IMG/VR virus record: IMGVR_UViG_3300037427_002536
Coordinates: 1 to 23,239 of that record
Reading direction: 5' to 3' (one strand)
Source: a virus
DNA length: 23,239 nt
Shown: piece after piece, positions 1 through 8,623 of the stretch
Layout of the letters: every line of letters begins with the position of its first letter
Numbering within the stretch: position 1 is the stretch's first letter
Translations under genes and position numbers: made by a program
The notes under the pieces: generated by a model
Databases searched by the model: none
Told to the model about the DNA's origin: nothing
What the model saw: the letters and a program-made list of their open reading frames with translations, nothing else

Positions 1-1927
1 CTATCTCAGTATTTGTCGGTTCCCATTTGCCATCTTTTTTTACAATAAAATAATAATGCTCGCTGCTCTGTTGCGCGACATAAGCTCCGTCGTTGACGGT
101 GTTATGAGTAAATATTATATCTCCCTCTTTATAGCTTTTACCCTTTTGAAGCCCACAGGAAAGCCTACCTCCCTGAGATACTAATTTTTGAATTTCTGGG
201 GCAGTATTCTTACCCGTGCCCTTATCTTTGTATTTTTCAACAATGTCTACATAATTTTTTAAATTTTCTTTTATAGCTTTTATGTTTTCATATAAGCCAT
301 GACAAGCTGTTTTACAAAATTGAGCTTGAAGTTTATCGCCTCTACTGAGTAAGTTGGCTATGCCAATTCTATTGCCGTTGACTTTAGCTACTATATCCGC
401 CTTGCCGCCGCTGATTGTTGCGCCTTTATTTAAGCTTCTTATTTTAATTCTTTTAAAATATCCTTGACCCACTTTTCGCATAATTACATAACCTGCGCCG
501 CCAGCGCTGGTACTTCTGGTCACGCCCTCGGCGACAGTACGGGGGGTATATAATTTTATGCCATCAATCGTTGGAACTTCAAACGTGACGTCTTGGCCGT
601 TGAGTATCGTAGCGGTGGCATCTAATTTAACACCTATTATTTCACAAGGTTCATTTACTTCGTTTCCAGAACCAAGCGCTATCTCCGAATCGCTCGCGCC
701 AAATAACTGCCGCACTTTCACCAGTAGAGAGTCATAGGTACTCTTAGCGCCTTCCCACAAGGTCTTCACGTTTGTAGCAATATCGTATTGTTGCGCGGAC
801 GACTTAACCCAACTCATGATAGCATTATCGCTAGGAGTAACAACCAAGAAAGGCGATGCGTGCTTTATTAGCCCAGCGCTAGAAGTAAAAGAAAGTACAC
901 CGCCGCTACCTCTACCTTTTTTCCTTATGGTTCCAAAAATACCCGCTAAAGTTCCGATACCAAAAGCGCAAAGGTTAGCTATCACAAAAGAGGCCAACCC
1001 TTTTTTTACGGTACTATAATTCGGCATGGCTGGTTTAGGGTCATTTTCTTGCATGAAGTTTTCCCAGTTCCAAGCCTCGTTAGACAAGCTCAAAGATTTA
1101 TAATCAGTGGTTCCGTGAAGTTCGTTTAGCCTTGCCGCGTGACTGTCAAACCAGTTCGGGTCAAAGTTTTCTGGACCACCTATGGCTATGAATCTTCTGT
1201 TGCTGCTGGGGTCGAATGCACCGTGTTGTGATATGAGGAATTCATTTTTTTTCCATAGAGCCTTGCTAAATACGTCACCCATTTCCCCTTGGCTCCACCA
1301 ATCACTCGGGCTCGTGCTTAGTGGCGTAATGTTCTCAGTGGCTCCTAAAGCAAAACCAGGGTGCCAGACGTTTGTGTGCTGATTACCCATTTCAGTTTCA
1401 TATGCGAGATATCTAGCATCTTTAGCGTGCGTTGGCGTGAACTCGTCTTTGTTCCATTCTATTATGGCATTTGAATATTTATCTTCGGCTTCCTCGAGGC
1501 TCTCATGCATCATCCACGCGCCATAAGTTTTCATTAAATGCCCGAAAAATTTGTTCATATTAGAATAATCGTATCTTCTGTGACGAATATTCATTATCGG
1601 CATTCTTTTGGCGTTTCGAATGTCAGTGAGGAACGCCTCTCTTGACTCATTATCTATTCTTTCTAGTGACCCTGTATTATCCGCAATGCCCATCACATTA
1701 TGGTGATTTTCCGCCACCTCAGTCGGGTCCAAAGCTAAAAGGCTACCTATTCCCTTAAACCTGTTGACCTTCCCAAAGTCTTTAACGGTTGGGTCATCAG
1801 AAAGCTTATCGTTTACTGTTGGTCCCCATATGACAACGCCCTCGGTCTTTTTAGGCAGAGCCATTGGGTCCCTTGTTGAATTGTCAACAACGCTTCCTCT
1901 AGTATTTAAAATTACATATCCAGCCAT
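1..1927 (-). CDS. Large structural-type protein, partial (642 residues, C-terminus cut by window edge)
   Basis: The frame opens at an ATG at 1927 and runs without a stop to the window edge, giving 642 codons, so the C-terminus is missing. I do not recognise a full-length family. The first 300 residues are rich in Trp, Asn and His. A hydrophobic Gly/Ala-rich stretch at about residues 310-334, followed by Arg-Lys-Lys, could be a membrane segment, unusual for a virion protein. A Lys/Glu-rich helical stretch lies at about 545-570. The last visible part (about 598-642) has the pattern YKEGDI, then Gly-x-Tyr, then KWEP, reminiscent of small chitin/cellulose-binding modules of the CBM5/12 type. It starts 10 nt after the stop of the 179-residue gene. 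The place after capsid and YHYH genes suggests a virion, adsorption or tail-tip role, by inference only. Confidence 0.8.
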   Translation of the reverse strand, partial: MAGYVILNTRGSVVDNSTRDPMALPKKTEGVVIWGPTVNDKLSDDPTVKDFGKVNRFKGIGSLLALDPTEVAENHHNVMGIADNTGSLERIDNESREAFLTDIRNAKRMPIMNIRHRRYDYSNMNKFFGHLMKTYGAWMMHESLEEAEDKYSNAIIEWNKDEFTPTHAKDARYLAYETEMGNQHTNVWHPGFALGATENITPLSTSPSDWWSQGEMGDVFSKALWKKNEFLISQHGAFDPSSNRRFIAIGGPENFDPNWFDSHAARLNELHGTTDYKSLSLSNEAWNWENFMQENDPKPAMPNYSTVKKGLASFVIANLCAFGIGTLAGIFGTIRKKGRGSGGVLSFTSSAGLIKHASPFLVVTPSDNAIMSWVKSSAQQYDIATNVKTLWEGAKSTYDSLLVKVRQLFGASDSEIALGSGNEVNEPCEIIGVKLDATATILNGQDVTFEVPTIDGIKLYTPRTVAEGVTRSTSAGGAGYVIMRKVGQGYFKRIKIRSLNKGATISGGKADIVAKVNGNRIGIANLLSRGDKLQAQFCKTACHGLYENIKAIKENLKNYVDIVEKYKDKGTGKNTAPEIQKLVSQGGRLSCGLQKGKSYKEGDIIFTHNTVNDGAYVAQQSSEHYYFIVKKDGKWEPTNTEI

Positions 1928-1937
1928 CTTCTAATAT

Positions 1938-1943
1938 TTACAC
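1938..1943 (-). promoter_or_regulatory. GTGTAA junction motif, copy F
   Basis: The minus strand reads GTGTAA ending 10 nt before the ATG at 1927. Here the motif coincides with the Val codon and TAA stop of the 179-residue gene, so it may be accidental. It is the weakest of the six junction copies. Confidence 0.3.
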
Positions 1944-2477
1944 TTTCATGATTGTGGTTTTTGTTTGTTTGGGCCAAGTTTTATTCTCGACTCTTGTAAA
2001 TTTTTTAGTTGCCCAATCTTCTAATTCTATATATAAATGCCTTACGGGTATATCTGGGTCAACTTGAGCTTCAACGGTGGTCGGTGTTTTAAACAGAGCA
2101 AACATGGCCTCCAACCTTAAGGCTCTAGTTTTATCCATGTTTATCTTAACCCAATCAATATAAGTGCTCTCGCTGCTATACCAATACGGCGGGTTCATAG
2201 ATAATTGCAAAAATTGTATTTCAATATCTGACTCACTTACTGTACCGTCGTTCAATTTTGAATGATTTCTTAAATACAAACCAGAGGATAAGTCTTTCGA
2301 GTACCCGTCGTCTATACTCGCGGGACTATCGGAGTGCTCCATTACTTCAATCAACTCCTTTGGCCTAATAAAATACCTTGGATAAGGGTCAACGCCCAGC
2401 CTGTTCTGAGACATAGGTACCGCGTAAAGTCTGGCCTTAAATCTATAATAATTTGAAAATGATATAATAGTATTCAT
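1938..2477 (-). CDS. Hypothetical phage protein, 179 aa
   Basis: A 179-residue protein of unknown function lying 9 nt after the YHYH-domain gene and 10 nt before the large partial gene, so almost certainly in one transcript with them. It has no signal peptide or membrane segment. It is mixed alpha/beta in appearance, with aromatic-rich patches (SNYYRF near the N-terminus, NPPYWY in the middle) and a basic C-terminus. The start is the first ATG in frame. Its setting among virion genes suggests a minor structural or tail-completion protein, but no motif shows this. Confidence 0.75.
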   Translation of the reverse strand: MNTIISFSNYYRFKARLYAVPMSQNRLGVDPYPRYFIRPKELIEVMEHSDSPASIDDGYSKDLSSGLYLRNHSKLNDGTVSESDIEIQFLQLSMNPPYWYSSESTYIDWVKINMDKTRALRLEAMFALFKTPTTVEAQVDPDIPVRHLYIELEDWATKKFTRVENKTWPKQTKTTIMKV

Positions 2478-2486
2478 AAACTACCT

Positions 2487-4703
2487 TTAGCTGTTAGCTT
2501 GACTCTCTTTCATTTTTACCCAAGACCTCATCTTGGAGTTCATATTTTTAATTCCGCTGTTAACTAACAACATGTTATTTTCGTTTTTAAGATTTTTCGT
2601 TGCCTGTTGCATTGCTGATTTATAAGCCTCTTCCTTGGAGTCTCCAAAGCCTGAAACTGTCGAGAATAAGGTGATAACGTTTCCAGAAGTCATTGGGTGC
2701 TCTTGGCAGGGAATGACAGAGAGCTTTCCATCAAAGCCGACAGAGTTACCATTGAAAGCCCAGTGTTCTATTTTGAAAGGTGTTCCAGCGGGAATTTTTC
2801 CATCCCAATCTACATCATGGATTTTGCCAGAGACTTTTTTGTGTCCGCTGTAATGAGTGTATAAAGCGGTTCCTGTTAATCGGTTAGCCGCAAGGCTGGG
2901 TATTAAGTTTCCTGCGTTGTCCATGTTAACATACGCAAAATACATACCTCCAGACAGAATAGAATCTTCATAAATCATTGCCGTGTCTGACGAAGGAAAT
3001 CTGTATCCACTTTCTTCTATTAAAAACTTTCCGTTTCCTGTCGCTACGTATTTGTTTCCGCTGTAAGTAGCTGCGGTCACGCCGTCTGATTTATATTTTT
3101 GTATTTCTCCAGTTTTTAGAAAGACTCCGTCAGCCGATTTAGTTAAATGAGGAGATACAAATATAATCTTTTCGTTTAGCAAGCCATTAGCCTTGGTAAA
3201 TTCGTCTCCATACAAATCCCAACTGTGTATTGCTGGGTTGGGATAAACAGAGATTACCTTAGATTTGGGGGAAAGAGGTTTAATTCTTGGTATTAATGGA
3301 GCTTCTGTAGCAGGACCATTTAGCCCTTGGGTGGAGTCAACGTTACCGTAATAAGTCGGGCCTACAACGTAAGGGTATTTTGGGTCATTGTTGCTGTCGA
3401 TACTTGCAAAATAAGCGTACGTACCGTTGGGGTATTCTGGCGTAATACCTGTTCTTCCGTTGTGTGTATCTAAATCTCCCAGCGCGCTAACGTATTCATA
3501 GTCTTCTATATAATACCCCGAAACATAAGTAGAATCAAAATTGGGACCGTCAGTTCTGGAGGAGGTCTGCTTAAGTCTATAGCTCGGCTGTAAAGTTTTT
3601 AACGCGCTCGAAGGGTTTCCTGGGTCAGAATAACCTACTGGGCCATATATAGGGTAACCATCTTTAGCGTATCCGATTATGGCCGAATGAGAGCCTGTAG
3701 CCGTAGAGTGAGCACAAACAGAAAGCGACTTGTAGTGATAACTATTTGTATTTTCTATATTAGTATCGTTATGAATTGAGCCAAAGCAATTATCCAATAA
3801 GTTAGCTTCTGAAACTAAAGAGTTTTCATGCCAAACCCCAGAGTCGTTATAGCTTTTGCCGTTATTGACGCTATGTAAAAAAACGCCATTAGTAAACACG
3901 CCCGCAGCGCCAGATTGTACAGCTACAGGCGCAGAAGCTTGGGATAAATTCGAATTTCCAGTATTCTTAAATTTAAATGACTTTAAGTTTAAATCAGAAT
4001 TTGGATAACCATTTTGGTGTTCAGGTCTAGAGGGGGTTTCTACATGGATATGGCCAGAGACACCAGTTGTATACATTACGTCTTTAGCGTTATAGAGCAC
4101 TTCGGCGTCGTCCGCAAAAATTTTAAGTTTGCCGCTCTTAACAACAATCAAATCCTCAACGTTTTGAATTGCGCCTTCAGCTTTTAAATATACATCATAA
4201 TTATACGGTCCGAGCCAAGTGCCTCTTATATGAGGCTCTACGTATCTGTGCTCGCCCTTTTTGAAGTAATCGTAATGAAACGTTTTTGGCGTAGACAAAT
4301 CAGAGACAGCGCCGCCGATTAATTTTTTGGTTTTTTTGTTTAGTCTTTCGTATTTTGGTAAATCAGTAATGCTGTAAAAACGGTTTAAAAAAGTATAATT
4401 TTGAAAAGACATAAACAGCTTATCATACACAGTGGTAGAGTAAAGATAAGAGGCCTTGTTTGTTAAATTGTAATAAGTTGTATAAGGTGACTGCCCGCCC
4501 TCTGGGTGTTTGCAAGCTATATTGCCACCGTTTAATGTAAGCTCTAAATTATCATTGGTGTCTACGAAGCCTCTAGCAAAAATATAGCCCCTTTTGTCTA
4601 CATGAATAGGAATTCCTTTGTCTTTCATTATTGGGAGTAAATCGTCTCCCTCTTGAAGATTATAGTTTTCCTCTCTCCGATTGTATTTTTTAGTGCCAGC
4701 CAT
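2487..4703 (-). CDS. YHYH-domain virion protein, 738 aa
   Basis: The middle of this protein carries a YHYH domain (Pfam YHYH family): SYHYK at about residues 321-325, GYAKDGYPIYGP at about 344-355, and LDTHNGRTGITPEYPNGTY at about 411-429, followed by YPYVVGP. These are the family's hallmark blocks. The first block reads YHYK rather than YHYH. Before it lie about 300 residues rich in Tyr/Asn/Gly, with a GHIHVETPSRPEH stretch near 217. After it lie a likely beta domain (about 500-680) and a Lys/Asn-rich helical tail. The family is found in phage structural proteins and bacterial surface proteins; its biochemical role is poorly defined and metal binding is only a guess from the His/Asp content. 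The gene follows a terminator and a GTGTAA motif, so it probably begins its own transcription unit. Confidence 0.85.
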   Translation of the reverse strand: MAGTKKYNRREENYNLQEGDDLLPIMKDKGIPIHVDKRGYIFARGFVDTNDNLELTLNGGNIACKHPEGGQSPYTTYYNLTNKASYLYSTTVYDKLFMSFQNYTFLNRFYSITDLPKYERLNKKTKKLIGGAVSDLSTPKTFHYDYFKKGEHRYVEPHIRGTWLGPYNYDVYLKAEGAIQNVEDLIVVKSGKLKIFADDAEVLYNAKDVMYTTGVSGHIHVETPSRPEHQNGYPNSDLNLKSFKFKNTGNSNLSQASAPVAVQSGAAGVFTNGVFLHSVNNGKSYNDSGVWHENSLVSEANLLDNCFGSIHNDTNIENTNSYHYKSLSVCAHSTATGSHSAIIGYAKDGYPIYGPVGYSDPGNPSSALKTLQPSYRLKQTSSRTDGPNFDSTYVSGYYIEDYEYVSALGDLDTHNGRTGITPEYPNGTYAYFASIDSNNDPKYPYVVGPTYYGNVDSTQGLNGPATEAPLIPRIKPLSPKSKVISVYPNPAIHSWDLYGDEFTKANGLLNEKIIFVSPHLTKSADGVFLKTGEIQKYKSDGVTAATYSGNKYVATGNGKFLIEESGYRFPSSDTAMIYEDSILSGGMYFAYVNMDNAGNLIPSLAANRLTGTALYTHYSGHKKVSGKIHDVDWDGKIPAGTPFKIEHWAFNGNSVGFDGKLSVIPCQEHPMTSGNVITLFSTVSGFGDSKEEAYKSAMQQATKNLKNENNMLLVNSGIKNMNSKMRSWVKMKESQANS

Positions 4704-4744
4704 ACTTATATACCTTATTCCTCAGTATATTATACTAAAATTTA

Positions 4745-4750
4745 TTACAC
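4745..4750 (-). promoter_or_regulatory. GTGTAA junction motif, copy A
   Basis: Minus-strand GTGTAAT lies 8 nt after the U-run of the capsid-gene terminator and 41 nt before the ATG of the YHYH gene. A second AT-rich box, TATAAT-like, sits about 15 nt further downstream (TAGTATAATATA), then GAGGAATAAGG as ribosome-binding region. A new transcript must start between the terminator and the gene; either box could be the promoter core. Confidence 0.45.
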
Positions 4751-4758
4751 ATAAATAT

Positions 4759-4786
4759 AAAAAAAACCTCCCTTTTTAGGGGGAGG
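4759..4786 (-). terminator. Rho-independent terminator after the major capsid gene
   Basis: On the minus strand CCTCCC (4786-4781) and GGGAGG (4772-4767) form a 6-bp GC-only stem around an 8-nt loop, followed at once by eight Ts (4766-4759). It begins 25 nt after the capsid stop codon. This is a textbook intrinsic terminator and would end the head transcript. Confidence 0.9.
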
Positions 4787-4811
4787 TGTGAATTTGAGTT
4801 GTTATTTAGAC

Positions 4812-5933
4812 TTAGACAGCCAAGCCAACCAACGCGCGAGCGTCCAAGCAAACACGGCCCTCTTCGAGGTATCCGTAGAAGCCCATCTTCTCGGCACGGG
4901 TAACGAACTGGTCGTCAGGCAACACACTAAAGGTGCCACCGCTATCGTGCTCGCGAGCAACCGGACGAACGAGGGACTCTCTAGAGAGGTCCACGCCGAC
5001 GATTAACTCATCAGTCGTACCAGCAGTGCTGAATGTACCACCGCCACCACCATTAAGAATGGTGTTGGAGCCAATCAACGAACCGAACAGCTTGTTGTAC
5101 TTGCGGGTGCTGCCAAGCTCAAGGAGCTCATGCAGAACGATGCCGTACAGGGAGCTCATTCCACCGCTGTTCCAGATGTTTTCACGAACATTGTCGGGAA
5201 GAGCAATTGGGCCAGTGCCGATGTTAGCGCTACCTTGCTGCGAGTTAACAGCGTGATAAGCAAAGGCTCTCACTTGCTGCATCATCTCAGGCGACATGAA
5301 CAGGTCGGTAAGCCCTTTGGCAGTCAAGCCTTCGGGAGAACCACCAGCGTAGTCGGTGTTGATACGTTTGATGTGGGTCATCAGTCTGTTGATATCATGC
5401 GGGATGAACTCGTTAGCGTCACCCGAACCAATAACGTGCTTGGTGCTGTTAGTTTCAGCATCAGCGAGAGCTTTGAGCAACACGGCCCAAGCATTACGCT
5501 CTTGCTTCACGAGCACTTCGTTCGACATTCTTTCGATACCCTTGCCAATAACGTCAAGACGAGCCTTGCGAGCATATCTCTTGAGCCAGCTAATAGCGCT
5601 GTCAAGACGATAAGTAGCAATCTTCATCTCAGCGAGACCGGAAACCTCGGAGGTGGGAAGACCACCAGCGATGTTTTGCGACCACACCTGTACGTAGTCG
5701 GCTCCTTGGTCATACCAAAGGTCCAACGGAAGGCTGGGGTTATCATCTTCATCATATTCAAGGTCGTTATAAAGAACGCTAGCACTGCCAGCGTGCATCA
5801 ACACTTTTTGTACGACGGGGCCGATAAAAGCTGCGAAAGCCTGAGAGGCTTCTGCGGCTGCGACCACGTCTTTCGAACCCATCGCGCGGATAAGCTCTAC
5901 TTGTTCTGGAGTATTTTTAAGTTTCAATTTCAT
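4812..5933 (-). CDS. Major capsid protein, HK97-fold type, 373 aa
   Basis: This is the probable shell protein. The length suits a compact HK97-fold capsid protein. It begins with a basic/helical N-arm, has a long central helix region (about 105-160, including ISWLKRYARKARLDVIGKGI), a glycine-rich loop near 300, and a C-terminal beta-rich region ending DARALVGLAV. There is no obvious protease-cleavage delta domain of large size, though the fused protease two genes upstream implies maturation cleavage. The start is fixed by AGGAG 8 nt before the ATG. It follows the decoration gene by 17 nt and is followed by a strong terminator. The coding sequence looks more GC-rich, with less AGA and more CGN Arg, than its neighbours, consistent with selection for high expression. 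The call rests on gene order as much as on sequence. Confidence 0.85.
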   Translation of the reverse strand: MKLKLKNTPEQVELIRAMGSKDVVAAAEASQAFAAFIGPVVQKVLMHAGSASVLYNDLEYDEDDNPSLPLDLWYDQGADYVQVWSQNIAGGLPTSEVSGLAEMKIATYRLDSAISWLKRYARKARLDVIGKGIERMSNEVLVKQERNAWAVLLKALADAETNSTKHVIGSGDANEFIPHDINRLMTHIKRINTDYAGGSPEGLTAKGLTDLFMSPEMMQQVRAFAYHAVNSQQGSANIGTGPIALPDNVRENIWNSGGMSSLYGIVLHELLELGSTRKYNKLFGSLIGSNTILNGGGGGTFSTAGTTDELIVGVDLSRESLVRPVAREHDSGGTFSVLPDDQFVTRAEKMGFYGYLEEGRVCLDARALVGLAV

Positions 5934-5950
5934 ATTAATTTCTCCTATGT

Positions 5951-6487
5951 TTACAGTTCTAGTTTAACCAAGGCGAACCCGCTAGCATCTTTGCCACCAA
6001 GGGCGATGCCAATAGCTTTCTCAGTCGTGGCTTGGGTTGAGGTTAACTCGCCGCTTGCGCCAGCGTATACAGTTCCGCCAGCCGAAGGAGCCCATGTACC
6101 ATGAGCGCTCTTAACGATGACTAAACCGCGTGTTAGAATCGGAACAGATTGTCCCGGTACAACTACTCCCATCTCGGCGGCTTTGCGAGGGTTGAAAACA
6201 AGCTTCTCGCCGTTTTCATCGGTCTCTTTCATAGCTACCAGAGTCATACCGAGTGGGTCATCTCCAACGGAGACAGTTTCCACTTTGGCATCAAGACTCC
6301 AAGTTGTTGAGAGTACGTTTCCATAAGTATTTCCGACAGCGGAACCCAAGTCTACTTGGTCGTCGTCGGCTTTCCAGCCTGTGTTAATCTTAACCATTCG
6401 ACCCGCATCCACTGTAGTAGTGGACATGGTAAATAGGTTGATAACATCATGCTCATCGTATTGTCTGAATGGTCTTAGTTCTGACAT
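5951..6487 (-). CDS. Capsid decoration/head protein, 178 aa
   Basis: A 178-residue protein directly before the major capsid gene, the usual place for a head decoration or stabilising protein. The N-terminus (MSELRPFRQYDEHDVINLF) has the look of N-terminal arms seen in decoration proteins of marine phages with this head-gene order. The rest is beta-rich with many Val/Gly/Thr: VVVPGQSVPILTRGLVIV at about 108-125 and a GTVYAGASGEL turn. There is no signal peptide or membrane segment. Like the capsid gene, it is relatively GC-rich. AAGGA lies 8-9 nt upstream of the ATG. A cargo or fibre-attachment role cannot be ruled out. Confidence 0.75.
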   Translation of the reverse strand: MSELRPFRQYDEHDVINLFTMSTTTVDAGRMVKINTGWKADDDQVDLGSAVGNTYGNVLSTTWSLDAKVETVSVGDDPLGMTLVAMKETDENGEKLVFNPRKAAEMGVVVPGQSVPILTRGLVIVKSAHGTWAPSAGGTVYAGASGELTSTQATTEKAIGIALGGKDASGFALVKLEL

Positions 6488-6510
6488 AATATATTTCCTT
6501 TATTTATAAA

Positions 6511-8103
6511 TTAGTTTTTAATGTTGAAATTTTCCAAGCTAAAAGCGTCCTTATACTTCTCGTAAAGAGTGGGAGCTTCGGCTTCGGTTGATGTCGCAAC
6601 AGCGTCATTTTCAACTTCAGCGTTATCAATAGCTTTTTCCACTACTTCCTCGGAGTCTTCTTCAGAAGCCTTGGCTTCTTCGGGCTGCTCTTCGCTTGCT
6701 TCGATTACTTCTTCCTTAGAGGCTTTGGCTTCTTCTTCAGCAGCAGCAAGGAGTTCCTTGTTTTTGCCTTTTAGAAGTACGGCCATTTTCTCTTTGTAAG
6801 AATTAAAATTCTCTTCGTCCAAATCTTGAATATCCGAAGCGATTACCTTGCGGTCTCCGTCATCAAGTTGGTATTCTTCGTCGAAGGACGCCATTCTTTG
6901 ATTGAATGTTTCCTCAGCTTCTTTAGCTGCCTTTTGCTCTTGCAAAACGTCAAGCGTTTCAGCAACAGTTTTAAGCTCGTCCTTTACTTTATCATGCTCT
7001 TCAGTCAGGCTGGCGAGTTGTTCTTGTGCGTCTTTAATCAGCGAATCTTTCGCGTCTTTTTCAGCAACAAACTCCTCAGATGCCTTCTTGAGTTCATCTT
7101 GGATAAAGTCATGGACAGCCGAAGCTTCCAGTGTCTTCAACGACTCGTCATTGATATCTTTCATGCATGTGATTTTCATAACTACGTCTTTTTTAATATT
7201 TACATCGTTATCGCTAGAAAGAGAAGTATTTTCTGCCGGTTTAGGCTCGTTTGGAGCCGCTTCGCAAGCGTTGTCTTCTTTCTCTTTTTTTACTTTAACG
7301 CATTTGCCATCTTTCTCCTCATAACCTTCGTTACAATTCGGAGGGTATCCAGCCTTTTCATCGGCTTCGCTTTCCTCTTTGACGGCTACTCCTTTAACAT
7401 CGGCTGCTGGGGTTTCAGTTAGTCCTATACCAAGCGGAACAACTTGCTCTACTACTTTTCGGTATATTTTCCTACCGTCTTCCAGCTCTCCGGTGCCTCC
7501 CTCGGTTCTTAAAAACGCTTTTAAAGCGTCTTTTTCGATAGAGGAATTTATTGTTATAGCATTCTCTATGTTTTTGTTGTCTTTATCTAAAATAACTAAA
7601 TCATAATCAGAAAAACCTAATTCCCAGCTTGCGGAAATCTTTTGGTAGTTTTCGCTTGTTGGGTCATTAGACTCTTCAATGAGGTCAGTTAGAGTGGAGT
7701 TGACAATTCTCCAAACAACCCCGCCCAACGTCACGTTGAAGGGGCCTTTTAATTCTTTCGCTTGGTCTTCGGTAAGCGGTTTGTCTGTACCAAACTCACT
7801 GAATCCAGCTGTTAAAATCGTGCCAATAATCTTTTGCCTATTATGCTCAATATTAATTGGTTTATTAACGAAGTCTTTGTAAACGTCTACAGCGGTAGAC
7901 GTATCAATAACATCACCATTCTTATTAACTCTATTAACAACGCACGCATTAAAAGCGATTGGAAGTAAGTCAATATTTTTTTCCGTATCCACGTTAGGGA
8001 CAAAATCAGCAACTTCCAGCAAGCTGGCCATAGCTAAATACTTATCCTTTTCTTCGGCAACGAGGGGTTTAATTGTAGAACTAAAAATTGTTGTATATTT
8101 CAT
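6511..8103 (-). CDS. Prohead protease-scaffold fusion, 530 aa
   Basis: The N-terminal part (about 40-250) looks like a head maturation protease of the herpesvirus-assemblin/S78 type. NKPINIEH (His about 87) and KISASWELGF (Ser about 157 or 159) are the likely catalytic His and Ser. About residues 265-310 form a small Cys-containing stretch (PPNCNEGYEEKDGKC). The rest, about 330-530, is a highly charged Glu/Lys/Ala-rich coiled coil ending in an acidic tail, as expected of a scaffold. The protein would therefore combine the roles of T4 gp21 and gp22. I place the start at the ATG at 8103: it follows the upstream gene's stop by 1 nt (TAGTATG), and the longer frame to 8169 would overlap that gene. 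No good Shine-Dalgarno is seen, so translational coupling is likely. The catalytic residues are inferred, not proven. Confidence 0.8.
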   Translation of the reverse strand: MKYTTIFSSTIKPLVAEEKDKYLAMASLLEVADFVPNVDTEKNIDLLPIAFNACVVNRVNKNGDVIDTSTAVDVYKDFVNKPINIEHNRQKIIGTILTAGFSEFGTDKPLTEDQAKELKGPFNVTLGGVVWRIVNSTLTDLIEESNDPTSENYQKISASWELGFSDYDLVILDKDNKNIENAITINSSIEKDALKAFLRTEGGTGELEDGRKIYRKVVEQVVPLGIGLTETPAADVKGVAVKEESEADEKAGYPPNCNEGYEEKDGKCVKVKKEKEDNACEAAPNEPKPAENTSLSSDNDVNIKKDVVMKITCMKDINDESLKTLEASAVHDFIQDELKKASEEFVAEKDAKDSLIKDAQEQLASLTEEHDKVKDELKTVAETLDVLQEQKAAKEAEETFNQRMASFDEEYQLDDGDRKVIASDIQDLDEENFNSYKEKMAVLLKGKNKELLAAAEEEAKASKEEVIEASEEQPEEAKASEEDSEEVVEKAIDNAEVENDAVATSTEAEAPTLYEKYKDAFSLENFNIKN

Positions 8104-8104
8104 A

Positions 8105-8449
8105 CTAAATAAAAGAGTTGTCCTGAATGTAGTAAAAGATAGTGCATGCTCCAGCGCTGGGCGCATCAATGTAAATACCCTTATTCTCGGCTACGCGTAA
8201 AGCACCGGGAAATCTGATACCATCTGCGTCACCCGGAATAATCGCAAGGATATCGCCCGTTGACGTAGCGCCATTGTGGTCTTCCCTTAGGTTTATTTGG
8301 TTATCTGTCATAACCCCTAAGATAACTAGGTGTTTACCTGCGCCTGGTGGAGCAAGTTCAGTTTCGTGTCCACCCGTGGTTGAATAAACCACATCACATG
8401 GTTTAGCCCAACCAGTGCGGTCATAGCTATAGTGGCCGTTCTTTCCCAT
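8105..8449 (-). CDS. Hypothetical small head-region protein, 114 aa
   Basis: A 114-residue protein immediately upstream of, and probably coupled to, the protease-scaffold gene (TAGTATG junction). The sequence is beta-rich with alternating hydrophobic residues (KHLVILGVMTDNQINL at about 39-54; AGACTIFYYI at the C-terminus) and resembles a compact beta-sandwich. AAGG lies just upstream of the ATG. There is no membrane segment. From its place it may be a head decoration, vertex or completion protein; no family is recognised. Confidence 0.7.
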   Translation of the reverse strand: MGKNGHYSYDRTGWAKPCDVVYSTTGGHETELAPPGAGKHLVILGVMTDNQINLREDHNGATSTGDILAIIPGDADGIRFPGALRVAENKGIYIDAPSAGACTIFYYIQDNSFI

Positions 8450-8460
8450 TTATAAGCCTT

Positions 8461-8598
8461 TTAGTTTCTTCTGCATCTGCCCCTAGGAGCATCTCCAGAG
8501 TTGTTGTTGTCTTCTTTTTCTACGACCTCTTCAACGATATCCTCGATGTCCTCGATGATTTCGTCATGAATTTTGTCATTATTAATTTTGTCTTCCAT
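8461..8598 (-). CDS. Small charged protein, acidic with basic tail, 45 aa
   Basis: The frame is open upstream to 8658, but the ATG at 8598 is chosen because AAAGGAG lies 8-10 nt before it and the longer version would overlap the preceding gene. The 45-residue product is strongly acidic in the middle (IIEDIEDIVEEVVEKED) and ends in a short basic, Cys-containing tail (RGRCRRN). The acidic stretch matches the repeat of the gene before it, suggesting duplication or a shared role. Position in the head cluster before the protease suggests a prohead-core component. Function unknown. Confidence 0.65.
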   Translation of the reverse strand: MEDKINNDKIHDEIIEDIEDIVEEVVEKEDNNNSGDAPRGRCRRN

Positions 8599-8623
8599 AA
8601 TAATTTCTCCTTTAAATATATTT

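Noticed and set aside
5130-6104. 324-codon open frame on the plus strand opposite the capsid and decoration genes
   Set aside because: It lies antisense to two well-supported genes, has no recognisable motif, and reflects the GC-rich codon use of the capsid gene.
6501-6508. T4 late-promoter-like TATAAATA on the minus strand before the decoration gene
   Set aside because: It lies only 13 nt before the ATG and abuts the AAGGA site, so a transcript from it would probably lose its ribosome-binding site; it is also expected by chance in AT-rich DNA.
6826-7422. 198-codon plus-strand frame, hydrophobic and Phe/Cys-rich
   Set aside because: It is the antisense of the Glu/Lys-rich scaffold; Phe, Leu and Ser are its direct mirror composition.
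8104-8169. 22-residue upstream extension of the protease-scaffold frame
   Set aside because: It overlaps the preceding gene and lacks a ribosome-binding site; the ATG at 8103 directly follows that gene's stop.
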